Assembly: GCF_003863355.1 (NCBI RefSeq)
Contig: NZ_QQWG01000005.1
Coordinates: forward strand, 124,001-188,000
Direction of reading: 5' to 3'
DNA length: 64,000 bases
From: Ancylomarina euxina
GTDB lineage: Bacteria; Bacteroidota; Bacteroidia; Bacteroidales; Marinifilaceae
Shown here: piece by piece, positions 48,014-57,749 of the stretch
Layout: the number at the start of each line of letters is the position of its first letter
Numbering within the stretch: the stretch's first letter is position 1
Translations under genes and position numbers: made by a program
Notes under the pieces: generated by a model
Database searches by the model: none
What the model was told of the DNA's origin: nothing
The model's input: the letters and a program-made list of their open reading frames with translations, nothing else

Positions 48014-48838
48014 ATGGCTGTACGTAAATTAAAACCTGTAACTCCTGGTCAAAGACATAAGATCCTTAATACCTTTGAGCAGGTAACTACAGACAAACCT
48101 GAGAAATCATTGTTGAGACCAATGAAAAAAACCGGTGGTAGAAATAACACTGGTAAAATGACAATGAGATATATAGGTGGTGGTCACAAAAGAAGATATC
48201 GAGTAATCGATTTCAAAAGAGACAAGGATACTATCCCTGCCAAAGTTGTTTCAATAGAGTACGATCCAAACCGTACTGCGCGCATTGCTTTGCTTGTGTA
48301 TGCAGATGGTGAGAAGCGTTACATTATTGCTCCAAATGGCTTAGAGGTAGATCAAGTACTTGTTTCTGGTGAAAAAGTTGCTCCAGAGATCGGAAATGCA
48401 ATGCCATTATCAGATATCCCATTAGGAACAATAATTCATAATATTGAATTAAGACCCTCTCAAGGTGCTGTGATGGCTCGTAGTGCTGGTGCATATGCTC
48501 AACTCGTTTCAAGAGATGGCAAATATGCAATGATCAAATTACCTTCGTCAGAAGTTAGAATGATTCTTGTTACCTGTAAAGCTACAATCGGTACCGTTTC
48601 TAATAGCGATCACGCTCTAGAAAGAAGTGGTAAAGCTGGTCGTACTCGCTGGTTAGGTAGAAGACCTCGTGTTCGTGGTGTAGTGATGAATCCAGTTGAT
48701 CACCCAATGGGTGGTGGTGAAGGTAAATCTTCAGGAGGACATCCACGCTCTAGAACAGGTGTTTTAGCGAAAGGTTTCAGAACTAGAGCTAAAAAGAATG
48801 CTTCTAATAAGTATATCGTTGAAAGAAGGAAAAAATAA
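48014..48838 (+). CDS. rplB: 50S ribosomal protein L2 (uL2)
   Basis: 274 residues, with the C-terminal [20 protein letters not shown] stretch near the peptidyl transferase centre. The Met in HPMGGGEG, where many bacteria have His, is normal for this phylum. It helps subunit association and tRNA binding. Confidence 0.97.
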   Translation: MAVRKLKPVTPGQRHKILNTFEQVTTDKPEKSLLRPMKKTGGRNNTGKMTMRYIGGGHKRRYRVIDFKRDKDTIPAKVVSIEYDPNRTARIALLVYADGEKRYIIAPNGLEVDQVLVSGEKVAPEIGNAMPLSDIPLGTIIHNIELRPSQGAVMARSAGAYAQLVSRDGKYAMIKLPSSEVRMILVTCKATIGTVSNSDHALERSGKAGRTRWLGRRPRVRGVVMNPVDHPMGGGEGKSSGGHPRSRTGVLAKGFRTRAKKNASNKYIVERRKK

Positions 48839-48857
48839 TTTGATTAATTAAGTTGTT

Positions 48858-49127
48858 ATGAGTCGTTCATTAAAAAAAGGCCCTTTTATCGATTTCAAAT
48901 TGGATAAAAGAGTAATAGAGCAAAACGAGTCAGGTAAAAAATCAGTGATTAAAACCTGGTCACGTCGTTCTATGATCTCTCCAGATTTCGTAGGCCACAC
49001 GATTGCCGTTCACAACGGAAATAAATTCATTCCAGTATATGTTACCGAGAATATGGTAGGACATAAATTAGGAGAATTTGCACCAACTCGTACCTTTAGA
49101 GGTCACGTTGATAAGAAAAAACGTTAA
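48858..49127 (+). CDS. rpsS: 30S ribosomal protein S19 (uS19)
   Basis: 89 residues beginning [30 protein letters not shown] is the conserved core. It binds the 30S head with S13. 19 bp after rplB. Confidence 0.96.
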   Translation: MSRSLKKGPFIDFKLDKRVIEQNESGKKSVIKTWSRRSMISPDFVGHTIAVHNGNKFIPVYVTENMVGHKLGEFAPTRTFRGHVDKKKR

Positions 49128-49167
49128 GCGTGACGTTGGTTTTAATTAACATTTTGAATTCGTAAAA

Positions 49168-49584
49168 ATGGGAGCTAGAAAAAGAATAAAAGCAAACCAA
49201 ATAAAGGAACAGAATTTAAGCAAAGCGTTTGCTAGCTTAAAGAATGTTCCGACTTCGCCCCGCAAAATGCGCCTTGTTGCCGATATGGTAAGAGGTATGG
49301 AGGTGAACCGAGCTTTAGATGTACTTCGTTTCAGTCCAAAAGAAGCATCAAATCGCGTAGAAAAACTAGTGCTTTCAGCAATTGCCAACTGGCAAGCTAA
49401 GAATGAAGGTCAAAGATTAGAGGATAGCGCACTTTACGTGAAAGAAATTTCAGTAGACTCTGCACGTATCCTTAAGCGTCTAAGACCTGCTCCTCAAGGG
49501 AGAGCACATAGAATTAAAAAGAGATCAAATCATGTAACTATATTACTTGGTAGCAAAACTGCCGAAAGTGATACAAAAGAATAG
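49168..49584 (+). CDS. rplV: 50S ribosomal protein L22 (uL22)
   Basis: 138 residues; [19 protein letters not shown] is the family N-terminal domain and the hairpin with [11 protein letters not shown] lines the nascent-chain tunnel. The N-terminal extension of about 25 residues is longer than in E. coli. 40 bp after rpsS, 5 bp before rpsC. Confidence 0.95.
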   Translation: MGARKRIKANQIKEQNLSKAFASLKNVPTSPRKMRLVADMVRGMEVNRALDVLRFSPKEASNRVEKLVLSAIANWQAKNEGQRLEDSALYVKEISVDSARILKRLRPAPQGRAHRIKKRSNHVTILLGSKTAESDTKE

Positions 49585-49589
49585 TTAGA

Positions 49590-50303
49590 ATGGGACAAAA
49601 AGTAAATCCAATAGGAAATCGACTGGGAATCATCAGAGGATGGGATTCTAACTGGTTTGGTGGAAAAAACTACGGTGAGAAGCTTGTTGAGGACACAAAA
49701 ATTCGCAAGTATTTAAATGTTCGTTTAGCAAAAGCAAGTATTTCAAAAATCATAATTGAAAGAACTCTTAAACTTATCACAATTACTATCAACACTGCAC
49801 GCCCTGGTATTATTATCGGTAAAGGTGGTCAAGAAGTAGATAAGCTAAAAGAAGAGTTAAAGAAGATTACTGACAAAGAAGTACAGATTAACATCTTTGA
49901 AATTAAGCGTCCTGAGTTGGATGCCGTAATCGTCGCTAATAACATTGCTCGTCAAATCGAAGGACGTATCGCCTATCGAAGAGCAACTAAGATGGCCATT
50001 GCTTCTACAATGAGAATGGGTGCTGAAGGAATTAAAATTCAAATCTCAGGTCGTTTAAATGGAGCAGAGATGGCACGTTCTGAAATGTATAAAGAAGGAC
50101 GTACTCCTCTTCATACTTTAAGAGCCAATATTGATTACTGTTTAGCTGAAGCTTTAACAACTTACGGTTTATTAGGTATCAAGGTTTGGATCTGTAAAGG
50201 TGAGATTTATGGAAAACCAGATTTAACTCCAAATGCAGGATTACGCGATGCTCGCGCTCCTAAAGGTGGAAAGCCTGGTTTTAATAGAAGAAAAAAGAAG
50301 TAG
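49590..50303 (+). CDS. rpsC: 30S ribosomal protein S3 (uS3)
   Basis: 237 residues: [19 protein letters not shown] at the N-terminus, a KH domain with [16 protein letters not shown], and the C-terminal domain with [20 protein letters not shown]. It lines the mRNA entry channel. The basic C-terminal tail ends RRKKK. Confidence 0.97.
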   Translation: MGQKVNPIGNRLGIIRGWDSNWFGGKNYGEKLVEDTKIRKYLNVRLAKASISKIIIERTLKLITITINTARPGIIIGKGGQEVDKLKEELKKITDKEVQINIFEIKRPELDAVIVANNIARQIEGRIAYRRATKMAIASTMRMGAEGIKIQISGRLNGAEMARSEMYKEGRTPLHTLRANIDYCLAEALTTYGLLGIKVWICKGEIYGKPDLTPNAGLRDARAPKGGKPGFNRRKKK

Positions 50304-50329
50304 TCTTTAAATTTTAATGTATTAGTACG

Positions 50330-50761
50330 ATGTTACAACCAAAAAGGACTAAATTTAGGAGACAACAAAAAGGAAAAATGAAAGGTAACGCAGGTCGCGG
50401 AACTGAATTAGCATTTGGATCTTTTGGAATTAAATCACTTGAAACAAAGTGGTTGACTGGTCGCCAGATTGAAGCTGCTCGTGTTGCAGTAACCCGATAT
50501 ATGCAAAGACAAGGTCAGCTGTGGATTAGAATATTCCCAGATAAACCTATCACTAAGAAGCCTGCAGAGGTACGTATGGGTAAAGGTAAGGGTTCACCAG
50601 AAGGATTCGTTGCTCCTGTTTCACCAGGAAGAATGTTATTCGAGTGTGAAGGTGTACCTTATGAGGTAGCTAAAGAGGCTTTGCGTCTAGCTGCACAAAA
50701 GTTACCTGTTACTACAAAGTTTGTCGTAAGACGTGATTATGTTGAAAATTCAAATGTTTAA
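50330..50761 (+). CDS. rplP: 50S ribosomal protein L16 (uL16)
   Basis: 143 residues, [19 protein letters not shown] at the N-terminus, with the conserved [19 protein letters not shown] loop that sits at the A-site tRNA elbow. 2 bp before rpmC. Confidence 0.96.
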   Translation: MLQPKRTKFRRQQKGKMKGNAGRGTELAFGSFGIKSLETKWLTGRQIEAARVAVTRYMQRQGQLWIRIFPDKPITKKPAEVRMGKGKGSPEGFVAPVSPGRMLFECEGVPYEVAKEALRLAAQKLPVTTKFVVRRDYVENSNV

Positions 50762-50763
50762 TC

Positions 50764-50961
50764 ATGAAGAATTCGGAAATCAGAGAGTTAACAACACAGG
50801 AAATAGTAGAAAAGTTGGACGCTGAAAGAACAGCATTAACTCGATTCAACCTAAATCACGCTATTTCACCTTTGGAGAATCCTTTGCAAATAAAGGAAAC
50901 CAGACGTAATATTGCAAAATTAATGACGGAATTACGTCAGAGGCAATTAACTGAAAAGTAA
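50764..50961 (+). CDS. rpmC: 50S ribosomal protein L29 (uL29)
   Basis: 65 residues, all helical, [20 protein letters not shown] at the start and [18 protein letters not shown] toward the end. It lies at the tunnel exit next to L23. Confidence 0.93.
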   Translation: MKNSEIRELTTQEIVEKLDAERTALTRFNLNHAISPLENPLQIKETRRNIAKLMTELRQRQLTEK

Positions 50962-50968
50962 AAAAGTG

Positions 50969-51223
50969 ATGGAAAGAAACCTTAGAAAAGAACGTATCGG
51001 GGTAGTGGTGAGCGACAAAATGGATAAAACCATTACAGTTGCAGTTCACACTAAAGAAAAACACCCTATTTACGGAAAATTCGTGAACAAGACTAAGAAG
51101 TATACTGCTCACGATGAAGAAAACACCTGTAATGAAGGTGATACCGTAAAGATCATGGAAACCCGACCTTTAAGTAAAAATAAGACTTGGAGATTAGTTG
51201 AACTTATTGAAAGAGCTAAGTAA
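50969..51223 (+). CDS. rpsQ: 30S ribosomal protein S17 (uS17)
   Basis: 84 residues from the ATG at 50969; a GTG codon one position upstream is in frame but the ATG ([11 protein letters not shown]) fits the family start. [20 protein letters not shown] is the OB-fold core. 7 bp after rpmC. Confidence 0.94.
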   Translation: MERNLRKERIGVVVSDKMDKTITVAVHTKEKHPIYGKFVNKTKKYTAHDEENTCNEGDTVKIMETRPLSKNKTWRLVELIERAK

Positions 51224-51225
51224 TC

Positions 51226-51591
51226 ATGATACAAACAGAAAGTAGACTATTAGTAGCTGATAACAGCGGAGCCAAAGAAGTTCTTTGTATCCGTGTGTTA
51301 GGCGGAACCAAAAAACGTTATGCGTCAATTGGCGATAAGATTGTGGTTACCGTTAAGAACTCAATCCCAGGTTCGGATATGAAAAAAGGAACAGTAACCA
51401 AAGCCGTTATTGTTCGTGTAAAGAAAGAGATTAGAAGAAATGATGGGTCTTATATCCGCTTTGACGATAACGCTTGTGTGTTGTTGAATACAGCAGAAGA
51501 GATGAGAGGAACCCGTATTTTTGGACCTGTTGCAAGAGAACTACGTGAAACAAACATGAAGATCGTATCTCTAGCACCAGAAGTATTATAA
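51226..51591 (+). CDS. rplN: 50S ribosomal protein L14 (uL14)
   Basis: 121 residues, [19 protein letters not shown] at the N-terminus and [14 protein letters not shown] near the C-terminus. L14 is the binding site on the large subunit for RsfS, which is also encoded in this window. 2 bp after rpsQ; first gene of the spc part. Confidence 0.97.
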   Translation: MIQTESRLLVADNSGAKEVLCIRVLGGTKKRYASIGDKIVVTVKNSIPGSDMKKGTVTKAVIVRVKKEIRRNDGSYIRFDDNACVLLNTAEEMRGTRIFGPVARELRETNMKIVSLAPEVL

Positions 51592-51609
51592 TCTTGTAAA
51601 CTTAGAACA

Positions 51610-51933
51610 ATGCGAAAGAAGTTACATATTAAAAAGGGTGATACCGTAATTGTAAACGCAGGGGAATCTAGAGGCCAGGAAGGTAAAGTTTTAGAAGTGA
51701 TTGTTGACAAGCAACGTGCGATCGTTGAAGGTGTTAACATGATGTCTAAGCATACCAAACCTAACGCAGCTAACCCTCAAGGCGGTATTATTAAGAAAGA
51801 GGCTCCTATTCACATTTCAAATTTGAATGTGAAGGATCCTTCTACCGGGAAAGCTACCCGTATTGGTAGAAAATTGAATGACAATAACAAATTAGTTAGA
51901 TACGCTAAAAAGTCAGGGGAGGAGATCAAGTAA
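51610..51933 (+). CDS. rplX: 50S ribosomal protein L24 (uL24)
   Basis: 107 residues with a KOW motif ([20 protein letters not shown]) near the N-terminus. It initiates 50S assembly. Its stop overlaps the rplE start by one base (TAATG). A GGGGAGGAG stretch inside its last codons lies 10 nt before the rplE ATG. Confidence 0.94.
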   Translation: MRKKLHIKKGDTVIVNAGESRGQEGKVLEVIVDKQRAIVEGVNMMSKHTKPNAANPQGGIIKKEAPIHISNLNVKDPSTGKATRIGRKLNDNNKLVRYAKKSGEEIK

Positions 51934-52487
51934 TGAGTTATACACCATCTCTAAAAAAACAGTATACAGAGGAAGTTGTTCCAGCTTTAATGAAGGAATT
52001 CAACTACAAGTCTGTAATGCAAGTTCCTAGATTAACGAAGATAGTACTTAATCAAGGTGTTGGACAAGCAATTGCTGACAAAAAAGTTCTTGAGTTCTCT
52101 TTGAACGAAATGACTACAATCACTGGACAGAAAGCAGTATCAACTCTATCGTCTAAAGATATTTCTAACTTTAAGTTACGTAAGGGTATGCCAATTGGTA
52201 CTACTGTTACTTTACGTCGCGAGCGCATGTACGAATTTCTTGAGAAATTAGTTCGTGTTGCTTTACCACGTATTCGTGACTTCAAAGGTATTAATAGCAA
52301 GCTTGATGGACGTGGAAACTATACATTAGGTATTGAAGAGCAAATCATTTTTCCTGAAATCCTTTTGGATGAAGTGAATAAGATTATGGGTATGAATATT
52401 ACCTTTGTTACTTCTGCAAATACCGATGAAGAAGCCTATGCTCTTTTGAAAGAATTTGGATTACCATTTAAAAACATTAAAAAGTAA
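51933..52487 (+). CDS. rplE: 50S ribosomal protein L5 (uL5)
   Basis: 184 residues; [18 protein letters not shown] near the N-terminus and [20 protein letters not shown] in the middle mark the family. It carries 5S rRNA in the central protuberance. A purine-rich GGGGAGGAG precedes the start at about 10 nt but is coding sequence of rplX. Confidence 0.97.
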   Translation: MSYTPSLKKQYTEEVVPALMKEFNYKSVMQVPRLTKIVLNQGVGQAIADKKVLEFSLNEMTTITGQKAVSTLSSKDISNFKLRKGMPIGTTVTLRRERMYEFLEKLVRVALPRIRDFKGINSKLDGRGNYTLGIEEQIIFPEILLDEVNKIMGMNITFVTSANTDEEAYALLKEFGLPFKNIKK

Positions 52488-52491
52488 TACG

Positions 52492-52761
52492 ATGGCTAAA
52501 GAATCAATGAAAGCTCGCGAAGTTAAGCGTCAAAAATTAGTAGAAAAATACGCTGCTAAAAGAGCTAAACTAAAAGAGGAAGGTGACTATATCGGTCTTA
52601 GTCGTTTGCCTAAAAATTCTTCACCTGTTAGATTGCATAACAGATGTAAGTTAACTGGTCGTCCTAAAGGATATATGAGACAATTCGGTGTAAGTCGTAT
52701 CACTTTCCGTGAAATGGCTTCTTCTGGTCTTATTCCTGGAGTAATGAAGGCAAGTTGGTAA
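52492..52761 (+). CDS. rpsN: 30S ribosomal protein S14 (uS14, zinc-independent form)
   Basis: 89 residues from the ATG at 52492 ([14 protein letters not shown]); an in-frame upstream ATG inside rplE would add 12 unrelated residues. The long form without the CxxC...CxxC zinc finger: only [18 protein letters not shown] is retained. 4 bp after rplE. Confidence 0.95.
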   Translation: MAKESMKAREVKRQKLVEKYAAKRAKLKEEGDYIGLSRLPKNSSPVRLHNRCKLTGRPKGYMRQFGVSRITFREMASSGLIPGVMKASW

Positions 52762-52798
52762 CCAACAACGTTTGTAAAAGAACTATTGTTAAATATTG

Positions 52799-52814
52799 TC
52801 CCGAGCAATCGGGA
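52799..52814 (+). repeat. GNRA-capped hairpin between rpsN and rpsH
   Basis: TCCCGA-GCAA-TCGGGA: a perfect 6-bp stem closed by a GCAA tetraloop in the 73-bp gap, 20 bp before the rpsH start. There is no T run, so it is unlikely to be a terminator. It could be a structured leader element or a scattered intergenic hairpin repeat. Confidence 0.6.
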
Positions 52815-52834
52815 TCAATTTAATTTTTTAAATA

Positions 52835-53230
52835 ATGACAGATCCAATAGCAGATTTTCTTACACGTTTAAGAAATGCAATTATGGCTAACCACAAAGTG
52901 GTTGAAATACCTGCATCAAACGTAAAAAAAGAAATGACAAAAATTCTTAAGGATAAAGGATATATCCTTAATTACAAATTTGAGGATGATGGTTTGCAAG
53001 GTAAAATTAAAATTGCTTTGAAATATCATCCAGAGTCTAAGATTCCAGCAATTAAGGACCTTAAACGTGTCTCTAAGCCAGGTTTAAGAAAATATTGTGG
53101 AGCTACTGAATTACCTCGCGTACTTAACGGTTTAGGTATTGCTATCTTATCTACTTCTCAGGGAGTAATGACTGATAAGGAAGCTCGCCAAAAGCATGTT
53201 GGTGGTGAAGTATTGTGTTTCGTTTACTAA
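52835..53230 (+). CDS. rpsH: 30S ribosomal protein S8 (uS8)
   Basis: 131 residues, [20 protein letters not shown] at the start and [20 protein letters not shown] near the end. It binds central-domain 16S rRNA and in E. coli represses the spc operon. The hairpin just upstream is a candidate cis element here. Confidence 0.97.
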   Translation: MTDPIADFLTRLRNAIMANHKVVEIPASNVKKEMTKILKDKGYILNYKFEDDGLQGKIKIALKYHPESKIPAIKDLKRVSKPGLRKYCGATELPRVLNGLGIAILSTSQGVMTDKEARQKHVGGEVLCFVY

Positions 53231-53235
53231 ATTTA

Positions 53236-53242
53236 GGGAGGA
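53236..53242 (+). promoter_or_regulatory. Strong Shine-Dalgarno upstream of rplF
   Basis: GGGAGGA, complementary to the 16S CCUCC core, lies 6 nt before the rplF ATG in the 18-bp non-coding gap. Most other starts in this window have no such motif, as expected in Bacteroidota where the anti-SD is sequestered. Confidence 0.6.
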
Positions 53243-53248
53243 TAAGAA

Positions 53249-53803
53249 ATGTCGAGAATTGGAAAATTACCTATCGTTTTGCCTGCCGGAGTTGAAGTAA
53301 AGGTAAACAAAGATAATTCAGTGGTGGTTAAAGGCCCTAAAGGTGAATTAACCCAACAGGTTGATCCTGTAATCAAAGTAACTGTAGAAGAAAACTCTAT
53401 TGTTCTAGAGCGTCCAACTGATCAGAAGCCTCATAAAGCAATGCATGGTTTATATCGTTCATTAATCAATAACATGGTTATTGGTGTAAGTGAAGGATTC
53501 AAGACTGAGCAAGAGCTTGTAGGTGTTGGTTACCGTGCGACTTCTCAAGGACAAATCTTAGAGTTGGCTTTAGGTTACTCTCACTTGATTCATATGGAGA
53601 TTGCATCGGAAGTTAAAGTAACTGCTGTTACTGAAAAACGTGCTAATCCAATTATTACTCTTGAGAGTTGCGATAAGCAATTGGTAGGACAGGTTGCTGC
53701 AAAGATTCGTTCTTTCAGAAAACCAGAGCCGTATAAAGGAAAAGGTGTTAAATTTGTTGGAGAGCAGCTAAGAAGAAAAGCTGGTAAATCTGCGGGTAAA
53801 TAA
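53249..53803 (+). CDS. rplF: 50S ribosomal protein L6 (uL6)
   Basis: 184 residues with two repeated L6 folds; MSRIGKLPIVLPAGVEVKVN and the C-terminal PEPYKGKGVKFVGEQLRRK motif that contacts 23S rRNA. It is the one gene here with a clear Shine-Dalgarno in non-coding sequence. Confidence 0.97.
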   Translation: MSRIGKLPIVLPAGVEVKVNKDNSVVVKGPKGELTQQVDPVIKVTVEENSIVLERPTDQKPHKAMHGLYRSLINNMVIGVSEGFKTEQELVGVGYRATSQGQILELALGYSHLIHMEIASEVKVTAVTEKRANPIITLESCDKQLVGQVAAKIRSFRKPEPYKGKGVKFVGEQLRRKAGKSAGK

Positions 53804-53821
53804 TTTCTAAAACAGTAAATT

Positions 53822-54178
53822 ATGGCTTTAACTAAGCGCGAAAGAAGACTTAGAATTAAAAGACGAGTTCGTAAGTCTATTTCTGGAACTGCTGAAAGAC
53901 CAAGAATGTCAGTTTTTCGTTCAAACAAGCAGATTTCAGTACAAATAATTGATGATATTACTGGAAAGACTTTATTATCAATTTCATCTCTTGCAAAAGA
54001 TTTTGCAGAGAAGGAAGGTAATAAAATTGAGCAAGCAGAATTCATAGGGCAAGCAATTGCTGAGAAAGCTGTTACTGCAGGTATTTCTGAAGTAGTATTT
54101 GATAGAAATGGTTACTTATACCATGGTAGAATTAAATCTTTAGCGGACGCTGCTCGTAAAGGTGGCCTTAAATTTTAA
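53822..54178 (+). CDS. rplR: 50S ribosomal protein L18 (uL18)
   Basis: 118 residues; [20 protein letters not shown] at the N-terminus and [20 protein letters not shown] at the C-terminus. It binds 5S rRNA with L5. 18 bp after rplF. Confidence 0.95.
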   Translation: MALTKRERRLRIKRRVRKSISGTAERPRMSVFRSNKQISVQIIDDITGKTLLSISSLAKDFAEKEGNKIEQAEFIGQAIAEKAVTAGISEVVFDRNGYLYHGRIKSLADAARKGGLKF

Positions 54179-54183
54179 ATATT

Positions 54184-54693
54184 ATGGCAGATAAGAATAT
54201 TAAGACTAGCGACGCAGAGCTTAAGGATAAACTGGTTGCAATTAATCGTGTTACTAAGGTAACAAAAGGTGGACGTACTTTTAGCTTTTCAGCAATTGTT
54301 GTTGTTGGAAATGAGAATGGTTTAGTAGGTTGGGGGCTTGGAAAAGCTAACGAGGTTACTACAGCAATCTCAAAAGGTGTTGATGCTGCTAAGAAAAACC
54401 TGATTAAAGTTCCAGTTCTTAAGGGAACTATTCCTCACGAGCAACTTGCACGTTTTGGTGGAGCAGAGGTTTTCATTAAGCCTGCTTCTCATGGTACCGG
54501 GGTTAAAGCCGGTGGTGCGATGCGTGCCGTACTTGAGAGTGTTGGTGTAACTGATGTACTTGCAAAGTCAAAAGGATCATCAAACCCTCATAACCTTGTG
54601 AAAGCTACTATTGCGGCTCTTGCTGAGTTGAGAGATGCTCATACTGTAGCTGACCATAGAGGTGTATCATTAGATAAAGTGTTTAACGGTTAA
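54184..54693 (+). CDS. rpsE: 30S ribosomal protein S5 (uS5)
   Basis: 169 residues; [20 protein letters not shown] is the double-stranded-RNA-binding domain and the [15 protein letters not shown] segment is conserved. It affects accuracy at the decoding site and mRNA entry. 5 bp after rplR, 10 bp before rpmD. Confidence 0.97.
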   Translation: MADKNIKTSDAELKDKLVAINRVTKVTKGGRTFSFSAIVVVGNENGLVGWGLGKANEVTTAISKGVDAAKKNLIKVPVLKGTIPHEQLARFGGAEVFIKPASHGTGVKAGGAMRAVLESVGVTDVLAKSKGSSNPHNLVKATIAALAELRDAHTVADHRGVSLDKVFNG

Positions 54694-54703
54694 ACTAAAG
54701 GAA

Positions 54704-54880
54704 ATGGCTAAGATTAAAATTACCCAAGTTAAGAGTAAAATTGGGAGTAGTGCTCGCCAAAAGAAAACCTTAGAAGCATTGGGATTGAAAAAGATCAATG
54801 GTACTGTTGAGCATGAGGCTACACCTCAAATTAAAGGAATGGTTGCAAAGGTAAGTCACCTGGTTACCGTTCAAGAATAA
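54704..54880 (+). CDS. rpmD: 50S ribosomal protein L30 (uL30)
   Basis: A 58-residue protein (ATG 54704, TAA 54878-54880). It begins AKIKITQVKSKIGSSARQKK after the Met, followed by TLEALGLKKINGTVEHE, the compact L30 fold, and ends VSHLVTVQE. It lies between rpsE and rplO as in other spc operons. Small but clearly coding. Confidence 0.94.
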   Translation: MAKIKITQVKSKIGSSARQKKTLEALGLKKINGTVEHEATPQIKGMVAKVSHLVTVQE

Positions 54881-54905
54881 TAATTGTTAATAGCATAAAT
54901 ATATT

Positions 54906-55352
54906 ATGGACTTAAGTAACTTAAAACCCGCCGTCGGATCTGTAAAGACAACCAAAAGAATTGGTCGTGGACAGGGCTCTGGTAGAGGTGGTACCTCAAC
55001 CAAGGGACATAAAGGGCAGAAGTCAAGATCTGGATACTCTAAAAAAGTTGGTTTCGAAGGTGGTCAAATGCCTTTGCAACGAAGAGTTCCTAAGTTTGGA
55101 TTTAAGAATATTAATAGAGTTGAATACAAAGCTATTAATGTTGAAGTATTGCAAGTATTAGCTGATAAGCTTAACATTACATCTATAGATGCAGAAGTTC
55201 TAGTAAACGCAGGAATGTGTAGTAAGAACGACAGAATCAAAGTTTTAGGTAATGGTGTTTTATCTGCTAAGCTTGAAGTTAAAGCTCATGCGTTCTCAAA
55301 ATCTGCTCAATCAGCGATTGAAGCAGTTGAAGGAACTGTTGTTAAATTGTAA
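54906..55352 (+). CDS. rplO: 50S ribosomal protein L15 (uL15)
   Basis: 148 residues; MDLSNLKPAVGSVKTTKRIG then the Gly/Arg-rich RGQGSGRGGTSTKGHKGQKS, which threads into 23S rRNA, and the C-terminal domain with FSKSAQSAIEAVEG. 9 bp before secY. Confidence 0.97.
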   Translation: MDLSNLKPAVGSVKTTKRIGRGQGSGRGGTSTKGHKGQKSRSGYSKKVGFEGGQMPLQRRVPKFGFKNINRVEYKAINVEVLQVLADKLNITSIDAEVLVNAGMCSKNDRIKVLGNGVLSAKLEVKAHAFSKSAQSAIEAVEGTVVKL

Positions 55353-55361
55353 GATTAGATA

Positions 55362-56705
55362 ATGAAAGGTTTAATAGATACATTGAAGAACATCTGGAAG
55401 ATTGAAGATTTAAGATCAAGAATCTTAACAACTTTAGGACTTCTATTGGTTTACCGTTTAGGAACCATGATTGTGTTGCCGGGGATAGACCCAGCTCACT
55501 TAGGCGCGTTAAAATCTCAAACTGCTGATGGTGTATTAGGTTTGTTAGATATGTTTTCAGGGGGTGCATTCTCGAATGCTTCAATTTTCGCCCTAGGAAT
55601 CATGCCTTACATTTCTGCATCCATCGTTATTCAGTTGATGGGAATTGCTGTCCCTTACTTTCAACGTTTACAACGTGAAGGTGAGAGTGGTCGTCGTAAA
55701 ATCAATCAGATTACACGTTATTTAACGGTTGTCATTCTTATTCTTCAAGCACCTGGATATCTATTAAACCTACACTCGACTTTGCCTGAAGCAGCTTTCA
55801 TTTTGAAAGGCTTTTTCTTTACTGCATCTTCAGTAGCTATTCTTGCAGCCGGATCCATGTTTATCATGTGGTTAGGTGAAAAGATTACTGATAAGGGAAT
55901 TGGTAACGGTATTTCTATCATCATCATGATTGGTATTATTGCTCGATTACCTTTTAACTTTGTTGCTGAACTTGGATCAAGATTAGAAGGTCAAGGAGGT
56001 GGATTAATTCTACTTGTTCTTGAAATTGTAATTTTGTTCGTAGTTTTTGCTCTGACTATTTTGTTAGTACAGGGTACTAGAAAGATTCCAGTACAGTACG
56101 CTAAACGTATTGTTGGAAACAAGCAATATGGTGGTGTTCGTCAGTACATTCCTTTAAAAGTGAATGCAGCTGGTGTTATGCCTATCATTTTTGCTCAGGC
56201 TATTATGTTCTTGCCTATGGCATTTGTGAACTATGCGAGTTCTGATTCATTATCTGGAGTTGCTGCTGCTTTGAGTAACTACACTGGTTTTTATTACAAT
56301 GCTTTGTTTTTTGTAATGATTGTGTTGTTCACTTACTTTTATACTGCAATTACAGTTAATCCAACGCAAATGGCTGAGGATATGAAAAAGAATGGTGGAT
56401 TTATCCCGGGTATTAAGCCAGGTAAAAAGACTGTTGATTTCTTAGATACTGTAATGTCTCGTATTACTTTACCGGGATCTTTATTCTTAGGTTGGGTTGC
56501 AATTATGCCTGCCTTTGCAATGTTAGGTGGTATAAATAGTGGTTTTGCTCAATTCTTCGGAGGTACATCTTTATTGATTTTAGTGGGTGTTGTTTTAGAT
56601 ACTCTACAACAAATTGAGAGTCATTTATTGATGCGTCATTACGATGGCTTGATGAAGTCTGGAAGAATAAAAGGCAAATCTCCAGCAGGAGCTGCTGCTT
56701 ATTAA
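55362..56705 (+). CDS. secY: Protein translocase subunit SecY
   Basis: 447 residues with ten TM helices; the N-terminal GTMIVLPGIDPAHL, the conserved SGGAFSNASIFALGIMPYIS (plug and TM2), and the cytoplasmic loop RRKINQITRYLT. It forms the channel for Sec export and membrane insertion. It is within the spc operon, just ahead of map. adk, often next to secY, is absent here. Confidence 0.97.
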   Translation: MKGLIDTLKNIWKIEDLRSRILTTLGLLLVYRLGTMIVLPGIDPAHLGALKSQTADGVLGLLDMFSGGAFSNASIFALGIMPYISASIVIQLMGIAVPYFQRLQREGESGRRKINQITRYLTVVILILQAPGYLLNLHSTLPEAAFILKGFFFTASSVAILAAGSMFIMWLGEKITDKGIGNGISIIIMIGIIARLPFNFVAELGSRLEGQGGGLILLVLEIVILFVVFALTILLVQGTRKIPVQYAKRIVGNKQYGGVRQYIPLKVNAAGVMPIIFAQAIMFLPMAFVNYASSDSLSGVAAALSNYTGFYYNALFFVMIVLFTYFYTAITVNPTQMAEDMKKNGGFIPGIKPGKKTVDFLDTVMSRITLPGSLFLGWVAIMPAFAMLGGINSGFAQFFGGTSLLILVGVVLDTLQQIESHLLMRHYDGLMKSGRIKGKSPAGAAAY

Positions 56706-56728
56706 AATATTTTTGCTTTCTTTGCAAA

Positions 56729-57490
56729 ATGATTTTTTACAAAACTGAGGAGGAGATAGCGTTACTTGAACAAAGTAACATGCTGGTGGCCAGAACTCTT
56801 GGTGAAATATCAAAGAGGATATGCCCCGGCATATCGACTCTTAAGTTAGATCAAATTGCGGAAGAATATATAAGAGATAATGGTGGTATACCAGGATTTC
56901 TTGGTTACGATGGATTTCCAAACACACTTTGCATGTCAGTAGGCAAGCAAGTTGTGCATGGAATACCATCTTTCTATGAGTTGAAAGATGGGGATATTTT
57001 ATCTTGCGATTGTGGTGTGTTGTTAAATGGTTTTTATGGCGATTCAGCATATACATTCAGTGTAGGAGAAGTAAAACCGGAGATTAAATCGTTACTAAAA
57101 GTAACTAAGGAAGCTCTTTATAAAGGCATAACTAATGCGGTCGAAGGAAACTATTTGGGAGATATCGGCTATGCCATTCAAGAACATGCAGAGAAACATT
57201 CTTTTTCTGTTGTACGAGAAATGGTGGGACACGGAATTGGTAAGGATTTGCATGAAGATCCACAGGTTCCAAATTTTGGTAAACAACACCAAGGTTTAAA
57301 GTTGCGAAATGGACTAGTTATAGCCATTGAACCAATGATCAATCTGGGAAAGAAAGAGGTTTATCAAGATGAAGATGGTTGGGCAATTGTAACGGCAGAT
57401 GGTTTGCCTTCTGCACATTTCGAACACACAGTTGTTGTAAGAAATGGACAAGCTCAAATCCTGTCCAGTTTTGAATTTATTGAGGAATAA
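56729..57490 (+). CDS. map: Type I methionine aminopeptidase
   Basis: 253 residues. Metal ligands of the pita-bread fold are visible as CDCGVLLNGFYGDSAYTF, MVGHGIGKDLHEDP, IAIEPMINLG and HFEHTVVV. It removes the initiator Met from nascent proteins. It is between secY and infA, 23 bp after secY. Confidence 0.96.
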   Translation: MIFYKTEEEIALLEQSNMLVARTLGEISKRICPGISTLKLDQIAEEYIRDNGGIPGFLGYDGFPNTLCMSVGKQVVHGIPSFYELKDGDILSCDCGVLLNGFYGDSAYTFSVGEVKPEIKSLLKVTKEALYKGITNAVEGNYLGDIGYAIQEHAEKHSFSVVREMVGHGIGKDLHEDPQVPNFGKQHQGLKLRNGLVIAIEPMINLGKKEVYQDEDGWAIVTADGLPSAHFEHTVVVRNGQAQILSSFEFIEE

Positions 57491-57516
57491 AATAACATAT
57501 AATACAATTATTACTT

Positions 57517-57738
57517 ATGGCTAAGCAGCCTTCAATAGAACAAGACGGTACCATTACCGAAGCATTATCAAATGCAATGTTTCGTGTAGAACTTGAGAAC
57601 GGACACGTGATTACAGCTCATATTTCCGGGAAAATGAGAATGCACTATATTAAGATCTTGCCTGGGGATAAGGTTAAAGTGGAAATGTCGCCATACGATC
57701 TTACTAAAGGGCGCATTACTTTTAGATACAAAAATTAA
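57517..57738 (+). CDS. infA: Translation initiation factor IF-1
   Basis: 73 residues with an OB fold: [20 protein letters not shown] and [20 protein letters not shown]. It occupies the A site of the 30S subunit during initiation. First gene of the alpha part, 26 bp after map. Confidence 0.96.
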   Translation: MAKQPSIEQDGTITEALSNAMFRVELENGHVITAHISGKMRMHYIKILPGDKVKVEMSPYDLTKGRITFRYKN

Positions 57739-57749
57739 ATTTCGATAAA

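Noticed and set aside
48014-48838. Met in the L2 HPMGGGEG motif as an unusual substitution
   Set aside because: From memory this residue is normal in Bacteroidota L2, so it is not notable.
51915-51923. GGGGAGGAG as a Shine-Dalgarno of rplE
   Set aside because: It is coding sequence of rplX (Gly-Glu-Glu) and its distance is long; it cannot be told apart from codon content.
52456-52491. Upstream ATG for rpsN
   Set aside because: It is within the rplE coding end and would prepend residues not found in S14; the ATG at 52492 gives the usual 89-residue protein.
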